This document shows positions 51,999 to 60,542 of a DNA stretch of 64,000 bases, piece after piece (within the stretch, counting starts at the first letter, position 1; each line of letters begins with the position of its first letter). Origin of the DNA: Pseudoclavibacter terrae (GTDB lineage Bacteria; Actinomycetota; Actinomycetes; Actinomycetales; Microbacteriaceae); contig NZ_WBJX01000003.1 of NCBI RefSeq assembly GCF_008831075.1, forward strand, positions 186,001-250,000, written 5' to 3'. The notes under the pieces are model-generated. The model was not told the origin of the DNA. It did no database searches and saw nothing but the letters and a program-made list of their open reading frames with translations. Position numbers and translations under genes: made by a program.

Positions 51999-52196
51999 CG
52001 GCTGCCGTCCTCTCATTCTTCGAAGGCTTCGATCGTCGAACGCGAACGCGCACCGGAACGGATGCACCAGCCGCGGTGTGCACAGCGTCGCGTCCACAGG
52101 CGAATGGTCTGCGAAGTGGGGCCGGGTTCAGCGGCGTTGGAGAAGAGCGGATGAACGGGCACGCGGATGGGCGCGGAATGCGTGACAATGGGCGTC

Positions 52197-52751
52197 ATGG
52201 CGAAAAACAGCAAGGACGCGGTCTTTCGCATCATCTTCGTCTGCACGGGCAACATCTGCCGTTCCCCGATGGCCGAGGTCATCTTCCGCGACATGGTCGA
52301 GAAGCTCGGGCTCGGCAGCGCCGTCAGCATCGCGTCCGCCGGGACCGGAGAGTGGCACGTCGGCGAGAAAGCAGACCCGCGCACGCAGTCGGCGCTCGAG
52401 CGGGCCGGGTTCACGGCCGAGAACCACCGCGCGAAGCAGTTCGAGGTCGACTGGTTCGACACGTTCGACCTCATCGTGACCTTCGATCGCGGCCAGCGGC
52501 GCATCCTCAAGGCGTGGGCCTCCGACGACGAGCAGCGCTCGCTCGTGCAGCCACTGCTCACGTTCCATCCCGCGCCTCCCGGCGGGATCACGGAAGTCCC
52601 GGACCCGTACTATGGCAACGACCAGCTCTTCGACCACGTGCGCGACATGATCACGAGCGCATGCGAGGAGCTTCTTCGCCAGATCGAGCCCGTCGTCCGG
52701 TCGGCCCTCACGTCGCGCGCCGGATCGTCCTCATCCCAAGGAGCACAATGA
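52197..52751 (+). CDS. Low-molecular-weight protein tyrosine phosphatase
   Basis: A 184-residue phosphatase. The catalytic P-loop is VCTGNICRSPM (Cys-x5-Arg; cysteine about residue 16, arginine about 22) and the general-acid aspartate is in PDPYYG near residue 142. It is cytoplasmic and dephosphorylates tyrosine or arginine residues on proteins. Its TGA overlaps the purB ATG by 4 bp, so the two genes are co-translated. GACAAT 7 nt before the start could be a weak leaderless -10. Confidence 0.92.
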   Translation: MAKNSKDAVFRIIFVCTGNICRSPMAEVIFRDMVEKLGLGSAVSIASAGTGEWHVGEKADPRTQSALERAGFTAENHRAKQFEVDWFDTFDLIVTFDRGQRRILKAWASDDEQRSLVQPLLTFHPAPPGGITEVPDPYYGNDQLFDHVRDMITSACEELLRQIEPVVRSALTSRAGSSSSQGAQ

Positions 52752-54130
52752 GCCCCCTCCCTCCCCAGATGCTGAGCCCCCTCGACTCGCGCTACCGCAA
52801 GAGCGTCGAAGGCCTCGGCGAGCACCTCTCCGAGGCAGCCCTCAACCGTGCCCGCGTGCACGTCGAGGTCGAGTGGCTGCTGTTCCTCACCGACCGCGAG
52901 ATGTTCGGGTCGCACAAGATCGACGCCGACAAGGCCGCCGCGTTGCGCGCCGTCGTCACCGACTTCGGCCAGAAGGACATCGACGAGCTCGCCGAGGTCG
53001 AGGCTCGCACGCGCCACGACGTGAAGGCCGTCGAGTACTACGTGCGCGCCCGCCTCGAGGAGCTCGGGCTCAGCGAGCTCGCAGAGCTCACCCACTTCGC
53101 CTGCACGAGCGAGGACATCAACAACCTCTCGTACGCGGTCACGATCCGCGACGCGGTGAACGACGTCTGGCTTCCGGCCGCCTCAGGTCTCGCCGACCGC
53201 ATCGCCCAGCTCGCGGTCGAGCTCCGGGATGTGCCCCTGCTGTCGTTGACGCACGGCCAGCCCGCGACGCCGACGACGCTCGGCAAGGAGCTGGCCGTGT
53301 TCGCGCACCGCCTGCGCCGCCAGCTGAAGCGCGTCGACGCCACCGAGTACCTCGGCAAGTTCGCCGGCGCGACCGGCAACTTCGCGGCGCACCAGGCGGC
53401 GAGCGCCGACACGAACTGGGAGCAGCTCGCCGACGAGTTCGTCACGGGCCTCGGCCTCAGCTGGAACCCGCTGACGACGCAGATCGAGTCGCACGACTGG
53501 CAGGCCGAGCTGTACGCCGACGTGTCGCGGTTCAACCGCATCCTGCACAACTTCTGCACCGACGTGTGGACCTACATCTCGCGCGGCGTCTTCCGCCAGA
53601 TCCCGCAGGCAGGGTCGACGGGTTCGTCGACGATGCCGCACAAGATCAACCCGATCCGCTTCGAGAACGCGGAGGCGAACCTCGAGATCTCGAGCGCCCT
53701 CCTCGACTCGCTCGGTTCGACGCTCGTCACCTCTCGCCTGCAGCGCGACCTCACCGACTCGAGCGCGCAGCGCAACATCGGCGTCGCGTTCGGCCACTCG
53801 CTGCTCGCGCTCGACAACGCGACACGCGGCCTGCGCGAGATCGCGGTCGACGAGGAGCTGCTCGCGAACGAGCTCGACGGCAACTGGGAGGTGCTCGGCG
53901 AGGCGATCCAGACCGTCATCCGCGCCGAGATCGTCGCGGGTCGCTCATCCATCGCGGACCCGTACGCCGTGCTGAAGGACCTCACGCGTGGTCGCCGCAT
54001 CGGCAAGGCAGAGCTCGTCGAGTTCGTGACGGGCCTCGACATCGGACAGGACGCGAAGGACTCGCTCCTCGCGCTCACGCCCGGCAGCTACACGGGCGCC
54101 TCGTCGCGCCTCGTCGACCACCTGGGCTAG
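52748..54130 (+). CDS. purB: Adenylosuccinate lyase
   Basis: Purine-pathway enzyme that releases fumarate from SAICAR and from adenylosuccinate; 460 residues. The fumarase/ASL superfamily signature GSSTMPHKINPIRFENAEA is at about residue 295, the catalytic His region LTHGQPATPTTLGKEL near 165 and THFACTSEDINNLSYA near 115. The length and motifs fit the longer purB type of E. coli. Co-translated with the phosphatase upstream. Confidence 0.95.
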   Translation: MSPLPPQMLSPLDSRYRKSVEGLGEHLSEAALNRARVHVEVEWLLFLTDREMFGSHKIDADKAAALRAVVTDFGQKDIDELAEVEARTRHDVKAVEYYVRARLEELGLSELAELTHFACTSEDINNLSYAVTIRDAVNDVWLPAASGLADRIAQLAVELRDVPLLSLTHGQPATPTTLGKELAVFAHRLRRQLKRVDATEYLGKFAGATGNFAAHQAASADTNWEQLADEFVTGLGLSWNPLTTQIESHDWQAELYADVSRFNRILHNFCTDVWTYISRGVFRQIPQAGSTGSSTMPHKINPIRFENAEANLEISSALLDSLGSTLVTSRLQRDLTDSSAQRNIGVAFGHSLLALDNATRGLREIAVDEELLANELDGNWEVLGEAIQTVIRAEIVAGRSSIADPYAVLKDLTRGRRIGKAELVEFVTGLDIGQDAKDSLLALTPGSYTGASSRLVDHLG

Positions 54131-54151
54131 ACGCTCAGCCCGGTCCGGCGA

Positions 54152-54637
54152 CTACTTGCTGGTGGGGGCCTCGCCCGACGTCGTCTCGTCGAGCGGGGCC
54201 TCTTCTGCATCTGCGGTCGGGGTGGATGCGGGGGTGCCGGGGGTCGATGCCGGCTTCTGCTCCGCGACGGGCTCGGCGGATCCTGCGGGCTCGGTGGCCT
54301 CGGGGTCCGCGACGACCGGCTCGCTGTTCACGGCTTCCTCGGCGGCCGCACGCTTCGCCGCGCGACTCTCCTCGCCCTCGTCGCTGCGCGAGACGCCCTG
54401 CTCGGCGTTCTCGAAGCGGTCGAGGTAGCGCTCGGCGTCGGGGTTCGGCGAGTAGGAGAGCACGAGCATCGCGATCACGAGGATCGCGGCGATGAAGGCG
54501 ACGCCGGCGAAGATGAGGGCGAGCACGAAGTCCTGCGTGGTGAGCAGCAGGATGAGGAGCACGAATCCGGCCATGACGGCGGAGATGCCGAGCAGTTCGA
54601 ATGGCTTCAAGACCGCGCGGCGCTTGGGTTGTGTCAC
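54152..54637 (-). CDS. Small membrane protein with acidic Pro/Glu-rich tail
   Basis: A 161-residue protein with two hydrophobic segments (about residues 12-35 and 38-62), then a charged part (YLDRFENAEQGVSRSDEGEESRAAKRAAAEEA) and a disordered Ala/Pro/Glu/Thr tail. The tail is probably cytoplasmic. GTG start at 54637, 7 bp after the next upstream gene stop, so it is co-transcribed with the DUF308-like gene. No family recognised. Confidence 0.65.
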   Translation of the reverse strand: MTQPKRRAVLKPFELLGISAVMAGFVLLILLLTTQDFVLALIFAGVAFIAAILVIAMLVLSYSPNPDAERYLDRFENAEQGVSRSDEGEESRAAKRAAAEEAVNSEPVVADPEATEPAGSAEPVAEQKPASTPGTPASTPTADAEEAPLDETTSGEAPTSK

Positions 54638-54644
54638 TGGGGAA

Positions 54645-55298
54645 TCAGGCTTTCTTGGTGAGTTCTGGCTCGGCGGCCGGCGCATCCGCGAGGATGCCGC
54701 GAAGGGTGATGCCTTCGATGACCAGCAGCACGCCGAGCACTGCGAGGTACGCGCCGACGTAGCCGACGGTCTGCACGGATGCGGTGAGGCTGCCCTCGAC
54801 CTGCTCGAGTCCGCCGTAGTCGACGCGCAGGTCTGGTGGGATGATCGCGACGAGGAGTCCGAGCAGCACCGTGATGGCGCCGGTGATGAGGACCTCTCGG
54901 GAGAAGAACTTGGTGGCGCGACCGACTCGGGCGCTGATGAGCTCGAGCACACCCGTGACGAGCGCCCAGGTCGCGACGGTCGCGATGAACGCGGCCGGGG
55001 TTGCGTGCTCGATCTCGGCCGTGCCCATGAAGAGGGCGAAGCCGCCCGCGAGGGCTGAGACGACGGCGCGCACGAAGGTGAGGGCGCGGGCCGGGTGGTC
55101 CTTGAAGCCGACGGCCTCGAAGCCGATGAGCACGCCGGACGCGAGCGCGAACGCCCCGAAGGTGATGAACCCGAACGAGGCCGAGTGGTCCTGCGAGAAG
55201 GTGATGACGGCGGCGATGATCAGCGCGGGCACGGCGCGGGCGATCATCGACATCCACAGGCGTTCCGGTACCGCGGTGGGCCCCACTTGCATCGTCAT
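54645..55298 (-). CDS. HdeD/DUF308-like membrane protein
   Basis: A 217-residue integral membrane protein with six hydrophobic segments (about 18-35, 42-62, 75-95, 102-125, 137-160, 180-200). The layout, with LVTGVLELISARVGRATKFFSREVLITGAITVLLGLLVAIIPPDL, is that of HdeD-type (DUF308) proteins, linked to acid resistance in E. coli; function here is unknown. The ATG at 55298 was chosen over 55397. It forms a two-gene unit with the next small membrane gene. Confidence 0.7.
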   Translation of the reverse strand: MTMQVGPTAVPERLWMSMIARAVPALIIAAVITFSQDHSASFGFITFGAFALASGVLIGFEAVGFKDHPARALTFVRAVVSALAGGFALFMGTAEIEHATPAAFIATVATWALVTGVLELISARVGRATKFFSREVLITGAITVLLGLLVAIIPPDLRVDYGGLEQVEGSLTASVQTVGYVGAYLAVLGVLLVIEGITLRGILADAPAAEPELTKKA

Positions 55299-55428
55299 CG
55301 TTCGCTCCTCACGATCTGCGGCCAGTCTACCCAGTGGGTCGTGTGTGGCTCCCCGGCGGGTCAGGCCGTCACCGTGTTGCAACCTGGGCGCCGCCATCCC
55401 GGGCCGAACGCGCCCGCTGCGGTCTCGC

Positions 55429-56088
55429 TCAGCGGACGTCGACGAGCCCGGCGCGGATGCCCCAGAGCACGACCTGCAGGCGGTCCCTCGACGCGGTCTT
55501 CTGGAGCAGCCCCGCGAGGTGGTACTTCACCGTGGTGGGTTCGACGTACAGCTCGCCGGCGATCTCCGCGTTGGACAGGCCGCGCGCGAGCAGCCCGAGC
55601 ACGTCGAGCTCCCGTTCGGTCAGCACGATCCCCGTGGGCGGGGCGGGGTCGGAGACGGGTCGCCGCCGGTCAGCGAATTCATGGAGGATGCGGCGCGTGA
55701 GCCGCTGGTCGAGCGTCCCGTACCCAGCGGCCACCGAGCGGACAGCAGCGAGCAGCGTCGCCTCATCCGCCCCCTTGAGCAGGAACCCGGCAGCCCCGGC
55801 CTCGAGCGCCGCGAATACATCGGCGTCGACGTCGAAGGTCGTGAGGATGAGCACCGCGGCGTGGAGGGATGGATCCGCGGCGATCGTCCGCGTCGCCTCG
55901 ATGCCGTCGGTGCCCGGCATGCGTATGTCCATGCAGACCACGTCAGGGTTCAGCTCGCGAGCGAGGCGGGCCGCTTCTGCACCGTCGGCGGCTTCGGCGA
56001 CGACCTCGAAGTCGGCCTCAGCGCCGAGGATGACGGACAGCCCGGCGCGCACGACCGCCTGGTCGTCGGCGATGAGGATCCGGATCAT
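55429..56088 (-). CDS. Response regulator, NarL/LuxR type
   Basis: A 219-residue response regulator. Receiver: IADDQ acidic pair, phosphoacceptor Asp54 in VCMDIRMPG, Lys in FLLKGADE. LuxR HTH: LTERELDVLGLLARGLSNAEIAGELYVEPTTVKYHLAGLLQKTASRDRLQ. It overlaps the upstream kinase gene by 4 bp. Targets unknown. Confidence 0.92.
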   Translation of the reverse strand: MIRILIADDQAVVRAGLSVILGAEADFEVVAEAADGAEAARLARELNPDVVCMDIRMPGTDGIEATRTIAADPSLHAAVLILTTFDVDADVFAALEAGAAGFLLKGADEATLLAAVRSVAAGYGTLDQRLTRRILHEFADRRRPVSDPAPPTGIVLTERELDVLGLLARGLSNAEIAGELYVEPTTVKYHLAGLLQKTASRDRLQVVLWGIRAGLVDVR

Positions 56089-57350
56089 GATGCCTCCCCG
56101 TCTCGGTCCACGCCTCTGACTGCGCCGCCGATCGTGAGCTCGTTGCGCCAGCCGCCGTCGCTCGTTCGTCCAGTCTTCAGAGTCGCCCCCACGAGCTCGG
56201 CCCGTTCGGCCATGCCGGAGAGCCCGTACCCCGGCTGCGCGGGCGCGCGCGGCGCGACCGCATCCGGTGCAGGCCCTGTCGGCGCGTTCACGACGACGAT
56301 GGCCACCTCGCCCTCATCGAAGCGGACGCTGACGTCGCTGCGCGCACCCCGAGCATGCCGGGCCGCGTTCGCCAGGGACTCCTGCACCATGCGGTACGCG
56401 GCGGCCTCCGTCAGCGGGCCGAGCGACCGAGGCGCACCGATGACGCGGAATCCGACGACCTGGCCCCGCTCCCGTGCGGCATCGACGAGCGTCTCGATGC
56501 CAGCAAGATCGGGGGTGGGGCTCGGGCGATCTGGCCGGCTGTTCGAATCGTCGTCGTCGCTTCGCAGCAACCCGACGGTGCGCCGGAGGTCGACGAGCGT
56601 CGTGCGTGCATCGTCTTGGATGCCCTGCATCATGGCCCGCGCGCGCTCGGGATCGGAGCGGGTCAGGGTCGTCGCCGCCTGCGCGCTCACGATGATGCCA
56701 GACAGGTGGTGGCCGGCGATGTCGTGCAGCTCGCGTGCGAGCGCGGTGCGCTCCGCCCGGAGCTCGCCGCGCGCCCGCTCCACCTGTCGCTGCTCGGCCA
56801 TGCGCGCCTGCTCGCGGAGCGCATCCGTCAGCCGCTCCCTCCCGAGCACGTAGTCGGCGATGCCCGCGGGGAGGACGTAGAGGAGCAGGATGCGCAGGAG
56901 CAGCGTTGCGGTGAGGACGAGCGGCGCCTCGCGTGACCCGAGGAGCATCGCGACGCCACCGACGGTGGTCGTCGCCGCAGCCCCCACGACGAGCGCGATG
57001 AGCGCGGATCGTCGGGGCAGGTGTCGCACGACACGGTACGAGGCGATGCCCACGGCGAGCGCGCCGATGCCGAGCTCACCGGCCGTCGTGCCGAGGATGG
57101 CGAGGTCGATGCCGACGACCGCCCCGAACACGGGCAGCGGTCGGAGGCGGCGAGGCCAGAGCAGCAGCCCCTGCACTGCGATGAGACCCGCCAGCAGCAG
57201 CGGTGAACCGGTTCCGGGAACCGACGCGAAGAGTGCGCGATCCCAGGTGCCGATCGCGAGGAATCCGACGGCTCCCGCCAGCACGAGGAGACTGGGCGTC
57301 GCGGACCAGAGGGCGCCGATCACGGCCGAGTTCCGCGGCGATGAGCGCAT
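56085..57350 (-). CDS. Sensor histidine kinase (HisKA_3)
   Basis: Membrane kinase of 421 residues with about six membrane segments in the first 185 residues and no large outer domain. The phosphoacceptor is in ERTALARELHDIAGHHLSGIIVSAQ, followed by an HATPase domain with MVQESLANAARHARG (N-box) and GYGLSGMAERAELVGATL (G-box). Cognate partner of the overlapping response regulator. ATG 57350. A hairpin 16 bp upstream separates it from the serine hydrolase gene, so it may or may not be co-transcribed. Confidence 0.9.
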   Translation of the reverse strand: MRSSPRNSAVIGALWSATPSLLVLAGAVGFLAIGTWDRALFASVPGTGSPLLLAGLIAVQGLLLWPRRLRPLPVFGAVVGIDLAILGTTAGELGIGALAVGIASYRVVRHLPRRSALIALVVGAAATTTVGGVAMLLGSREAPLVLTATLLLRILLLYVLPAGIADYVLGRERLTDALREQARMAEQRQVERARGELRAERTALARELHDIAGHHLSGIIVSAQAATTLTRSDPERARAMMQGIQDDARTTLVDLRRTVGLLRSDDDDSNSRPDRPSPTPDLAGIETLVDAARERGQVVGFRVIGAPRSLGPLTEAAAYRMVQESLANAARHARGARSDVSVRFDEGEVAIVVVNAPTGPAPDAVAPRAPAQPGYGLSGMAERAELVGATLKTGRTSDGGWRNELTIGGAVRGVDRDGEAS

Positions 57351-57365
57351 GACCCGATTCAACCA

Positions 57366-57403
57366 CGTCGGGTGGTGGCCGTTGATGAGGCCACCACCCG
57401 ACG
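57366..57403 (-). terminator. Strong hairpin after the serine hydrolase gene
   Basis: Perfect 15-bp stem: arms 57366-57380 and 57389-57403, loop 8 nt. It begins 16 bp after the serine hydrolase stop and ends just upstream of the kinase gene; it could be a terminator or attenuator controlling the kinase. Confidence 0.6.
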
Positions 57404-57418
57404 CGAACGCGTCGTCTG

Positions 57419-58654
57419 CTACTGCCCGCACAGCGTCTCGTCGAGGGCGTCGATCACCATGCGGTACTGCGCGAGGAGCCGCTCGTTGTCGTCGGCCGGC
57501 ACGACCGCCCAGGGCAGCGCGGTGACGGCGATCGTCACGGCGGTGCCGTCGGGGCCGATGGCGTTGCGGGTCTGCGTTCCGGGGATGTCTCCCCCATGTC
57601 CCCACGCGACTCCGCCGCAGGACAGCGGGTAGCTCTGCACGCCGAGGCCGTACGCGGCCCCGGGGGTCAGCTCGTCTCCCGCGGGCACGGTCGTCTGCAT
57701 CTCGGCGATCGACTCCGCGCTCAGGAGACTGCCGTCGAGGAGCGCCCGCGTGAAGGTGTTGAGCTCCGACGGCGTCGAGACCAGAGCTCCGGCGGCCCAG
57801 CCGAACGCGGGGTCCAGGTCGGTGATGTCCCGGAAGTCGCCAGGCGTCTCCGCGTGGTAGCCGCGGGGATGCTCGCCGCGCAGTTGCCGCTCGCCGGGTG
57901 CGGGCAGGTAGGTGTGCTCGAGGCCGAGAGGTGAGGTGATGCGCTCCTCGATCTGCGTGGCGAGGGCCCGGTCGGTGACGGCCTCGATCATGAGCCCGAG
58001 CACAAGGTAGTTGGTGTTGCTGTAGCCCCACTTCTCGCCCGGGGCGAAGGCCGCGGGGCGCTCGAACGCGACGTCGAGCATGTCCCTTGGCGAGATATAG
58101 GTGTGCTGCGCGCCGAACGCGTCCGCGGCGATCTTGTCCGCGTACTCGGGCAGGCCGGCGGTGTGCTGGAGGAGCTGGCGCACGGAGATCTTCGTGCCGT
58201 CGACCCCGTCGCCGGTGACGAGGCCGGGCAGGTACGTGTTGATCGGCTCATCGAGGGCGACCTGCCTCTCTTCGGCGAGCTGGAGGACGATCGTCGAGAC
58301 GAACATCTTCGTGTTGCTGCCGATGCGCACCTCCCCGTCAACGGGTGGAGCCTCCCCCGTGGCGAGGTCGCCCTGTCCGAGGGCGAGGTTCGCGGTCCTG
58401 CCCTCGGGGTCGGTGACGGATGCGAGCACACCGGGGTAGCCAGCGTCCACGAGCGCCTGCATGGTCGCCTCGTGCGGGTCCGGGCCGACATCCGCGTTGG
58501 CGTTCGCGCTGTTCGACCATGCCCCGACGCCGATCGCGCCGGCCGCGAGGACGCCGGCGGTGGCGATCACCGCGGTCAGCTTCCTCGGGCGGCCACTCAG
58601 AACGGGGGCTGTCGGATCGGTTGGCTGTGCGTCTGCGGTTCGTTGCGTTTCCAT
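57419..58654 (-). CDS. Beta-lactamase-fold serine hydrolase (D-Ala-D-Ala carboxypeptidase / class C-like)
   Basis: A 411-residue penicillin-binding-protein-type hydrolase. A membrane segment near residues 25-45 (LTAVIATAGVLAAGAIGVGAW) exports or anchors it. Active-site motifs: SxxK in GSNTKMFV (about residue 115), YxN in GYSNTNYLVLGLMI (about 213) and HxG in WGHGGDIPG (about 350). The fold serves D-alanyl-D-alanine carboxypeptidases, esterases and class C beta-lactamases; which applies cannot be told. ATG 58654 preferred to 58819. Confidence 0.87.
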   Translation of the reverse strand: METQRTADAQPTDPTAPVLSGRPRKLTAVIATAGVLAAGAIGVGAWSNSANANADVGPDPHEATMQALVDAGYPGVLASVTDPEGRTANLALGQGDLATGEAPPVDGEVRIGSNTKMFVSTIVLQLAEERQVALDEPINTYLPGLVTGDGVDGTKISVRQLLQHTAGLPEYADKIAADAFGAQHTYISPRDMLDVAFERPAAFAPGEKWGYSNTNYLVLGLMIEAVTDRALATQIEERITSPLGLEHTYLPAPGERQLRGEHPRGYHAETPGDFRDITDLDPAFGWAAGALVSTPSELNTFTRALLDGSLLSAESIAEMQTTVPAGDELTPGAAYGLGVQSYPLSCGGVAWGHGGDIPGTQTRNAIGPDGTAVTIAVTALPWAVVPADDNERLLAQYRMVIDALDETLCGQ

Positions 58655-58752
58655 GCATCCAGCGTGACGAAACGGGCCACTCGGCACCCCATCCCTGCGA
58701 ACAGTCGCGCCTGCCTGCGTGGCCAGTTCGCTCGCGGCTCCCGGCTTCAACG

Positions 58753-59031
58753 TCAGCGATGCAGGCCCGAACCGCCGTCGACGTCGTGACCGGAGAAGTA
58801 CTTGACTCCGGCCCGCCACGGAAGGAGCCTGTGCTCACAGTCAAGCGAAGAGATGTCGCCGCTGTAGTCGCCGAGTTGCGCGAGGGCGAAGCCTGCTTCG
58901 AGTTTCGCTGAGGGAGGCGTCGCGTCCGCCCACGCGCGCTGCGCAGCCTCGAGCCGATCAGCATGCGGGTCCGAACATGCGATCAGGCTCTCGTGCAGGC
59001 CTCTGGACGCTGTTCGGGGGGGGGTAACCAC
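58753..59031 (-). CDS. Possible small gene or remnant
   Basis: A 92-residue reading frame with a plausible codon choice but no known motif (IACSDPHADRLEAAQRAWADATPPSAKLEAGFALAQLGDY). It begins with GTG next to a nine-G run (59016-59024) and the hairpin at 59034, so its N terminus depends on the length of that run. It may be a 5'-truncated remnant. Confidence 0.3.
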   Translation of the reverse strand: MVTPPRTASRGLHESLIACSDPHADRLEAAQRAWADATPPSAKLEAGFALAQLGDYSGDISSLDCEHRLLPWRAGVKYFSGHDVDGGSGLHR

Positions 59032-59033
59032 AC

Positions 59034-59071
59034 ACCGCCCTGGGGTGCTGGCGTCAGCACCCCAGGGCGGT
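59034..59071 (-). terminator. Perfect 16-bp hairpin after the MatC-like carrier
   Basis: Arms 59034-59049 and 59056-59071 are perfectly complementary, loop 6 nt. It lies 36 bp after the stop of the minus-strand carrier gene. A U-tract is absent. The strongest hairpin seen in the window. Confidence 0.7.
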
Positions 59072-59106
59072 CGGTCACGGTGCGGCTGTCACCTTCAACC
59101 CGTCGC

Positions 59107-60477
59107 TCACAGGGAGAAGGGCACGACGAGCGTCGCCCAGGCGAGCGGGGGTCCGATGAGCACGATGACCGCGGAGTAGCGAAGGATGCGCTGGTAGAAC
59201 GCGGACGGATCGACGTTCTGCGCGTTCGCGAGCACCAGTGCGCCGTTGGTCGAGAAGGGCGACACATCGACGACCTTCGCTGCGATGGCGACCGCGGAGA
59301 TCGCCATCCCGGCAGCAACCGGGCTTCCCTCGATGAGCGGCATGAGCATGGGAATGGCGATGGCGATCACTGCGGTCGACGAAGCAAACGCGGAGACGAC
59401 ACCCGCCATGAAGCAGAGAACGAGCACGCCGATGAGGGGCGAGCCGAGGCTGCCGATACCGGCGGCGACCCATTCGATTGCGCCAGCTTCCTCGACGATG
59501 CTGATGTAGGTGATCATGCCGGCAACCAGCAGGATGGTCGACCAGCTGATTCCCTCGACTGCCGCGCTCAGGTGCTTCTTCTCGATGAAGGCGATCAGCG
59601 TACCCGCCGCGAGCGCGAGGATTCCGATGTCGAGGTGGAAGATCATCGCACCGAGGGCGAGCGAGACGATTGCGAGCAGGGTCAGGATCTGCGCGGGCGT
59701 CGCACGGAGTCGCGGAACCTGCAGCGTCTGCGTCAAGGTGAGCGTGGAACCCTGCGTGGCGGTGTCGACGGAGATGTTGCCCGTCGCGGGGACACGCGGT
59801 CCGTGAACAGCACTGCCGCCCGCGGTCGGGCTGCCCGCAGACGAACTGCCCGACGGCGACGCATCGCGGGAGTCCGAGAGACGCTTCTTGTAGGAGAAGA
59901 ACAGCTGGGTCAGGATGGCGATCAGCGTCGAGTAGACGAAGGCGGTGCCGAAGAGCACTGTCGGCGAGAAGCCGGGTGTGTCGCCGACCATGCCGCTCAC
60001 GAGGAGCCCAAGCACTGAGATGGGCGAGAGCGAACCAGCGAGGGCGCCGTAGACGACGGTCATGCCCACGGGCAGCGGGTCCATGTTGTGCTTCGCGGCG
60101 AAGCTGAGCGCCACGGGAGCGACGAGCGCGACTGCCGCGGGCGGGAACGTGCCCATGGCCGTCAACAGCGTCGCTACGCCGAAGAGCACCCACGGCACCA
60201 GTGCGGTTCGGCCGCGGACCATTCGCACGCCGTTGTCGACGATGAGGTCGACGGTCCCGTTCAGCTTGGCGACCGCGAACAGGTAGGTCACGCCGACGAT
60301 CGTGAGGAACAGGTCGGCGGGGAAGCCGGCGAGCAGGTCCTTTTCGCTGAGACCGAGGACGAACGTGCCGACGAGGAACGTTCCGATGAAGCCGAGTATG
60401 CCGATGTTGACGGGGCGAAGCGTCGCGATGACGACCATCGCGAACAGCGCCAGGATAGAGATGAGTTCTGGTGACAT
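59107..60477 (-). CDS. MatC-like dicarboxylate/tricarboxylate carrier (SLC13-type)
   Basis: A 456-residue membrane transporter with about twelve segments split by a hydrophilic loop (about 215-265). The N-terminal half (TLRPVNIGILGFIGTFLVGTFVLGLSEKDLLAGFPADLFLTIVGVTYLFAVAK) matches the MatC_N domain of dicarboxylate (malonate) carriers; the loop then leads to ISWSTILLVAGMITYISIVEEAGAIEW and SAFASSTAVIAIAIPMLMPL. It sits next to prpF-like and a LysR gene, suggesting import of an organic acid that PrpF acts on. ATG 60477. Confidence 0.82.
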   Translation of the reverse strand: MSPELISILALFAMVVIATLRPVNIGILGFIGTFLVGTFVLGLSEKDLLAGFPADLFLTIVGVTYLFAVAKLNGTVDLIVDNGVRMVRGRTALVPWVLFGVATLLTAMGTFPPAAVALVAPVALSFAAKHNMDPLPVGMTVVYGALAGSLSPISVLGLLVSGMVGDTPGFSPTVLFGTAFVYSTLIAILTQLFFSYKKRLSDSRDASPSGSSSAGSPTAGGSAVHGPRVPATGNISVDTATQGSTLTLTQTLQVPRLRATPAQILTLLAIVSLALGAMIFHLDIGILALAAGTLIAFIEKKHLSAAVEGISWSTILLVAGMITYISIVEEAGAIEWVAAGIGSLGSPLIGVLVLCFMAGVVSAFASSTAVIAIAIPMLMPLIEGSPVAAGMAISAVAIAAKVVDVSPFSTNGALVLANAQNVDPSAFYQRILRYSAVIVLIGPPLAWATLVVPFSL

Positions 60478-60500
60478 CGTTGTCTCCCAACGGGGGTGGA

Positions 60501-60535
60501 AGCCGCACACATCCGCTCAGGAGTGCAGTGCGGCT
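60501..60535 (-). terminator. Hairpin between the PrpF and MatC-like genes
   Basis: Arms AGCCGCAC (60501-60508) and GTGCGGCT (60528-60535) pair, loop 19 nt. It lies in the 65-bp gap and could set the ratio of the two genes. Confidence 0.45.
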
Positions 60536-60542
60536 CTACTGA

